In this document: positions 57,852 through 64,000 of the stretch, in pieces
Layout of the letters: each line of letters begins with the position of its first letter
How positions within the stretch are numbered: the first letter of the stretch is position 1
DNA from: Angustibacter luteus
Lineage (GTDB): Bacteria > Actinomycetota > Actinomycetes > Actinomycetales > Angustibacteraceae
Reading direction: 5' to 3'
DNA length: 64,000 bases
Assembly (NCBI RefSeq): GCF_039541115.1
Contig: NZ_BAABFP010000008.1
Location: 62,001 to 126,000 of the forward strand
Position numbers and translations under genes: made by a program
The notes under the pieces: generated by a model
The model's input: the letters and a program-made list of their open reading frames with translations, nothing else
Database searches by the model: none
Told to the model about the DNA's origin: nothing

Positions 57852-58547
57852 CTAGGGCTGCAGGCGCTCCGTGCGCCAGGACCGCGGGTCGTCCAGGCCG
57901 CCGTCCCCGGTCCGGGTGAACACCAGCCGGTCGTGCAGCCGCGAGCGCCGCCCGACCCAGAGCTCCACGACGTCCGGGCGGAGCAGGTAGCCGCCCCAGG
58001 TGGACGGCGCGGGGACGTCGGCCGGTGAGCCCGTGTCGGGCCACCGGGACTCCTCCGCCGCGACCTTGGCCTCCAGCTCGGCGCGGGTGCCGATCGGCTG
58101 GGACTGCCGGGAGGCTCGGGTGGCCACCTGCGAGCCGCGCGGGCGGGTCGCGAAGTAGGCGGCGGCGTCGTCCGGGCCGGTCGGGGTGACCGCACCGCGC
58201 AGCCGGATCTGCCGGAACATGGGGTGCCACAGCAGGACGAGCGCCGCGTGCGGGTGCGCCGCGAGCTGCTGACCCTTGGCGGACCGGGTGTTCGTGTAGA
58301 AGGTGAGGCCACCCGCCGACAGGCCCTTGAGCAGCACGGTGCGCGCGTCCGGCAGGCCGTCGGCGTCCACGGTGGCGACGACCATCGCGTTGGGCTCGGC
58401 CACTCGCGGGTCGGCCTTCGCCTCGGCGTACCACCGCTCGACCCAGGCCAGCGGGGCGCCGGCGCCGCCGGGCGAGACGTCGTCGCCGATCAGCTCGCCG
58501 TCGTAGTCCAGTCGCGCGGTGGGGTCGACCACTCGTCGTTCGCTCAC
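57852..58547 (-). CDS. pdxH: Pyridoxine/pyridoxamine 5'-phosphate oxidase
   Basis: A 231-aa FMN enzyme making PLP. SERRVVDPTARLDYDGELIGDD is the usual start region; PNAMVVATVDADGLPDARTVLLKG, FYTNTRSAKGQQLAAHPHAALVLLWHPMFRQIRLRG and RPDVVELWVGRRSRLHDRLVFTR are standard. The GTG at 58547 fits the family length; longer frames are antisense to the divergent gene's leader. Confidence 0.94.
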   Translation of the reverse strand: MSERRVVDPTARLDYDGELIGDDVSPGGAGAPLAWVERWYAEAKADPRVAEPNAMVVATVDADGLPDARTVLLKGLSAGGLTFYTNTRSAKGQQLAAHPHAALVLLWHPMFRQIRLRGAVTPTGPDDAAAYFATRPRGSQVATRASRQSQPIGTRAELEAKVAAEESRWPDTGSPADVPAPSTWGGYLLRPDVVELWVGRRSRLHDRLVFTRTGDGGLDDPRSWRTERLQP

Positions 58548-58635
58548 CCGCTGAGCGTAGGCGCTGGTCTGACTACCAGCGGGTAGGTGCAGAATGTCCC
58601 CGACGACGAGCTCGACGAGGAGTGGGAGGAGCGTC

Positions 58636-59754
58636 ATGACCGACGCCGACACGACGTTCCGTCCGGGTCTCGAGGGTGTCATCGCCTTCGAGAGCGAGAT
58701 CGCCGAGCCCGACCGCGAGGGCGGCGCGCTGCGCTACCGCGGTATCGACATCAACGACCTGGTGGGCCAGGTGTCGTTCGGGAACGTGTGGGGCCTGCTG
58801 GTGGACGACGAGTTCAACCCCGGCCTGCCGCCCGCCGAGCCGTTCCCGCTGCCCGTGCACACCGGCGACGTCCGGGTGGACGTGCAGAGCGCGTTGGCCC
58901 AGCTGGCGCCGATCTGGGGCTACCGGCCGCTGCTGGACATCGACGCCGAGCAGTGCCGCGAGGACCTCGCGCGCGCGTCCGTGATGGCGCTGTCGTTCAT
59001 CGCGCAGTCGGCCCGTGGCCAGGAGCTGCCGATGGTGCCGCAGCGCGAGGTGGACCGCGCGCACACCATCGTCGAGCGGTTCATGATCCGCTGGCGCGGC
59101 GAGCCCGACCCACGGCACGTCGAGGCGGTCGACGCCTACTGGGTGTCCGCGGCCGAGCACGGCATGAACGCCTCGACCTTCACGGCGCGGGTGATCGCCT
59201 CGACCGGGGCGGACGTGGCGGCCTGCCTGTCCGGTGCCGTGGGGGCGATGAGCGGCCCGCTGCACGGCGGGGCGCCGTCCCGCGTGCTGCACATGATCGA
59301 GGGCGTGGAACGGACCGGCGACGCCGGCGCGTACGTGCGCGGCGTGCTGGACCGCGGCGAGCGGCTGATGGGCTTCGGGCACCGCGTCTACCGCGCCGAG
59401 GACCCGCGGGCCCGGGTGCTGCGGGCCACCGCGCAGCGGCTCGGTGCGCCGCGCTACGAGGTCGCGGCGGCGCTGGAGAAGGCGGCCCTGGACGAGCTGC
59501 ACGCGCGCCGTCCGGACCGCGTGCTGGCGACCAACGTGGAGTTCTGGGCCGCCGTGATCCTGGACTTCGCCGAGGTCCCGGCGTCCATGTTCACCCCGAT
59601 GTTCACCTGCGCGCGCACGGCGGGCTGGTCCGCGCACGTGCTGGAGCAGAAGCGCACCGGACGGCTGATCCGGCCCAGCGCGCGATACATCGGGCACGGC
59701 CCGCGCACGCCGCAGGACGTCATCGGCTGGAGCGACGCCGTCGCGCACCACTGA
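58636..59754 (+). CDS. citA: Citrate synthase 2
   Basis: A 372-aa type II citrate synthase of the actinobacterial CitA group, condensing acetyl-CoA and oxaloacetate. FESEIAEPDREGGALRYRGIDINDLV starts it. Catalytic His are H210 in SGPLHGGAPSR and H249 in MGFGHRVYRAEDPR; H175 is in AAEHGMNAS. The aspartate lies in LDFAEVPASMFTPMF. GGGAGGAG precedes the ATG at 58636. Confidence 0.94.
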   Translation: MTDADTTFRPGLEGVIAFESEIAEPDREGGALRYRGIDINDLVGQVSFGNVWGLLVDDEFNPGLPPAEPFPLPVHTGDVRVDVQSALAQLAPIWGYRPLLDIDAEQCREDLARASVMALSFIAQSARGQELPMVPQREVDRAHTIVERFMIRWRGEPDPRHVEAVDAYWVSAAEHGMNASTFTARVIASTGADVAACLSGAVGAMSGPLHGGAPSRVLHMIEGVERTGDAGAYVRGVLDRGERLMGFGHRVYRAEDPRARVLRATAQRLGAPRYEVAAALEKAALDELHARRPDRVLATNVEFWAAVILDFAEVPASMFTPMFTCARTAGWSAHVLEQKRTGRLIRPSARYIGHGPRTPQDVIGWSDAVAHH

Positions 59755-61989
<2,235 letters not shown>

Positions 61990-61993
<4 letters not shown>

Positions 61994-63183
61994 CTGCGCG
62001 GCCGGGACAGCGCGGCCGTCACCTCGGGGTCGAGCAGCCGGGCCAGCGCGGGGTGCACGTTCCAGTCGGAGGTCATGGCCCGGTACTCCGCGAGCACCGA
62101 GTCCTTGGCCGGGGCCGTCGTCCGGGTGGCGCGGATCATGGCGTTGCGCGGGGTGTGCCGGGAGTCGACGAACTCGACCACGTCGACCCGGTAGCCGACC
62201 ATCCGCAGCACCAGGGCGCGCAGCGAGTCGGTGAGGACGTCGGCGAAGCGCTCGCGCAGGATCGGGTGCCGGGCCACCGCGCCGTACGGATTGGGCGCCC
62301 CGGGGCCGGCGGCGAGCTGCCGCTGGACGTCGTGGTGGCAGCAGGGCGCGGCGAGGACGACGGCCGACTCCCACCGCTTGGCCCGGGCGAGGGCGTCGTC
62401 GGTGGCGGTGTCGCAGGCATGCAGCGCGAGGACCAGCACGGGCGGCTGCCCGCCGAAGGGGTCGGCGTCCCCGATCGCGCCGACCCGGAAGGTGAGGCCA
62501 TCGAGACCGGCCTCGGCGGCCAGCCGGGTGTTGCGCTCGACGACGTCCGGGCGGATGTCGATGCCGACGGTCTGCACGTCGCCCAGCCGTTCGGCCAGGA
62601 ACCGGTGCGCGGCGAAGGTGAGGTAGGCGTTGCCGCAGCCCAGGTCGACCACCCGGACCGGCCGGTCGGTCGGCAGCTTGTCCAGCGTGGGCTCGAGCAG
62701 GCGCAGGAACGCGTCCACCTGCCGGCGCTTGTCGCCGTCCGCGCCGAGCACCCGGAACAGCGGGTCGTCCGGCGAGACCAGCCGCTGGCGGACCCGGTCG
62801 TGCGAGCGCACCTCGACGACCCGGCGGCTGGCCGGCGCCCGGTGCACCTGCGCGGCACCCTTCTTGGTGACCCGCAGCTGCACGGTCTCGTCGACGGTCT
62901 CGACGTGCCAGTTGCCGAACGGCTCGGCCAGCAGCGCGTCCACGGTGGCCGCGGCGGCGCCGTACGGGGTGTTGCGGGTCGTCGCGGCGCGCCCGTCGTG
63001 CGTGACGACCTGCAGGACGCGGCCGCTCTTCAGGTCGACCGGCCGCAGCTCGGCGCGCGTCACGGACGGGTGCGCGGTGCGGCGGCGGCCGGCCGCGACG
63101 GCCCGGACGAGCTTGTCGGGGTCGAGCAGGGCGGGCCGCAGCTGGGCCAGGGCGTCGTCGAGGTCGAGCACGTCGTCCATCAT
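61990..63183 (-). CDS. SAM-dependent methyltransferase (METTL25-like)
   Basis: A 397-aa class I methyltransferase. The SAM motif VRVVDLGCGNAYLTFAAHRF is near residue 210, and APCCHHDVQRQL is the PCCHHD motif of the METTL25/GSTCD group. The N-terminal half (RPALLDPDKLVRAVAAGRRR) is not clearly a known domain. Start is 63183 or 63180; an ATG at 63210 also reads in frame. It is divergent from an ArsR gene. Confidence 0.82.
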
Positions 63184-63220
63184 CACCGATCCCAGCGACC
63201 CTCCGCGCATCCCCAATCTT

Positions 63221-63270
63221 CTTTGCAAAGGAGTCTTGGCAAAGAAGTCTTTGCAAAGTAGCTTTGGCAC
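63221..63270. promoter_or_regulatory. Array of 14-bp operator repeats
   Basis: CTTTGCAAAG palindromes at 63221-63230 and 63249-63258, with CTTGGCAAAG at 63235-63244 between and a truncated CTTTGGCAC at 63262-63270. Starts are 14 bp apart, with the spacer RAGT conserved. The last lies 2 bases before the ArsR ATG (63272). The array fills the gap to the divergent methyltransferase. Confidence 0.8.
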
Positions 63271-63271
63271 C

Positions 63272-63910
63272 ATGAACGAGACCCCCGACGGCAGCCAGCA
63301 GCCCGAGCCGGCCCAGGACCCCCAGGAGCTGCGGCTGGACGCCCGCACCCTGCGCGGCCTGGCCCACCCGCTGCGGGTGCGCATCCTCGGCATGCTGCGC
63401 CGCGACGGCGCCGCCACCGCGACCGGACTGGCCGAGAAGCTCGGCCAGTCCAGCGCCGCGACCAGCTACCACCTGCGCCAGCTCGCCGAGTACGGCTTCA
63501 TCGTCGAGGTCGAGGAGCTCGGCCAGGGCCGGGAGCGGTACTGGAAGTCGGCCAGCCGGTCGACGACGCTGGACGTCGGCGCCTACGTCACCGACCCCGA
63601 GCTGGCCGCGAACACGGAGACCTACCTGCGGGCCGTCACCCGGATGTCCGCGGACCTGGTGCAGAGCCACCTGGACGAGAAGGTCGCGCTGCCGGGCCAC
63701 TGGCAGTCCGCCGGCACGTTCAACGACATCCGGCTGCGCCTGACCCCCGACCAGGCCGACGAGCTCGCCGAGCGCATGTGGGCGCTGGTCAACGAGTACC
63801 CGCGCGCTGACGAGCTCGCGCCGCCGGTGGACGACACCGACCCGGGCGAGGCCCTGCGCCCCGTCGACGTCCAGCTCAACGTCTTCCCGGTCCCTGGGGA
63901 CGCGCGATGA
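63272..63910 (+). CDS. ArsR-family HTH regulator
   Basis: A 212-aa protein. RTLRGLAHPLRVRILGMLRRDGAATATGLAEKLGQSSAATSYHLRQLAEYGFIVEVEE is the winged helix, followed by a C-terminal domain (LDVGAYVTDPELAANTETYLRAVTRMSADLV) typical of larger ArsR-like/DUF5937-type regulators. No Shine-Dalgarno; possibly leaderless. Its stop overlaps the MFS gene by ATGA, so it likely represses this efflux gene and itself. Confidence 0.88.
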   Translation: MNETPDGSQQPEPAQDPQELRLDARTLRGLAHPLRVRILGMLRRDGAATATGLAEKLGQSSAATSYHLRQLAEYGFIVEVEELGQGRERYWKSASRSTTLDVGAYVTDPELAANTETYLRAVTRMSADLVQSHLDEKVALPGHWQSAGTFNDIRLRLTPDQADELAERMWALVNEYPRADELAPPVDDTDPGEALRPVDVQLNVFPVPGDAR

Positions 63911-64000
63911 GCCGGACGACGGCGCCCGCCCGCGCCTCCCTGCGCCCGATGATCGCGCTGCTGACCGCGTACGGCATCTCGCTGGTCGGCACCCGGCTCT
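63907..64000 (+). CDS. MFS transporter, truncated by the window edge
   Basis: Only the first 31 codons are visible (SRTTAPARASLRPMIALL, then AYGISLVGTRL). The hydrophobic start and the SLVGTRL segment look like the first helix of an MFS transporter, and the ArsR-MFS pairing is common. Partial. Confidence 0.65.
   Translation, partial: MSRTTAPARASLRPMIALLTAYGISLVGTRL

Overview
This is a very GC-rich chromosomal segment of an actinomycete. Signs are the frequent GTG starts, chains of 1-4 nt stop/start overlaps, a SigK/RskA pair, a mycobacterial-type SerC, a DtxR/IdeR regulator, a c-di-AMP riboswitch on an NlpC/P60 gene, and the block mscL / ruc-like fmdB / 5-FTHF cyclo-ligase / galU / moeA / rimJ / glpR, whose members neighbour each other in Mycobacterium tuberculosis (Rv0985c-Rv0996). 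I cannot name the genus. There is no rRNA, prophage, insertion sequence or CRISPR array. The window holds two tRNA genes and about 69 protein genes; the last one runs off the right edge.

Layout. 0-2 kb: aldo/keto reductase, then an autoregulated ArsR/SRPBCC pair with two visible operators. 2-9 kb (minus strand): tRNA-Ala, then a tightly coupled operon galU-moeA(Glp)-moaC-mogA-rimJ followed by the membrane protein GlpR/SepX, and a GGDEF diguanylate cyclase. 9-24.5 kb: 5-FTHF cyclo-ligase, penicillin-acylase family enzyme, K+/H+ antiporter, a four-gene copper/thiol-redox operon (His-rich membrane protein, CopC, MauE, DsbA-like), a molybdate operon (HTH-TOBE, modA, modB, modC), a flavin dehydrogenase, then ruc-like fmdB, MTA phosphorylase, SAF protein and MscL. 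24.5-30.5 kb: a DUF4011 helicase with a Vsr-like tail plus a small companion protein, and a geranylgeranyl-reductase-type flavoprotein. 30.5-46 kb: two MFS/MarR efflux modules with clear operators, dienelactone hydrolase, K+ channel, ZIP transporter, PLP decarboxylase, uracil-DNA glycosylase, an amidohydrolase/S41 protease pair, PAP2 phosphatase overlapping tRNA-Arg, and small stress proteins. 46-54 kb: FrnE-type DsbA, HNH nuclease, NlpC/P60 with its riboswitch, DtxR, photolyase, nitroreductase, SigK-RskA. 54-64 kb: a structured RNA locus, the Entner-Doudoroff pair edd-eda, homocysteine methyltransferase, PdxH, citrate synthase, SerC, a secreted propeller-like protein, a methyltransferase, and an ArsR/MFS module with a 14-bp operator array.

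How it fits together. Molybdate import (modABC) and molybdopterin steps (moaC, mogA, moeA) lie 12 kb apart and serve one pathway, while MoeA beside GlpR also suggests the gephyrin-like cell-division module described in Corynebacterium. Several efflux and regulator units (ArsR, MarR x3) carry operators that can be read directly. The most unusual locus is the intergenic region at 53.88-54.15 kb. On the minus strand it has its own promoter, a Shine-Dalgarno element that could pair with about 15 nt of the 16S rRNA 3' end, a 12-codon reading frame, and two large stems, one a compact three-way junction. I do not recognise it as a known RNA class. A dispersed palindromic intergenic repeat and a hairpin with a C7 loop upstream of the DUF4011 gene are further RNA-level features.
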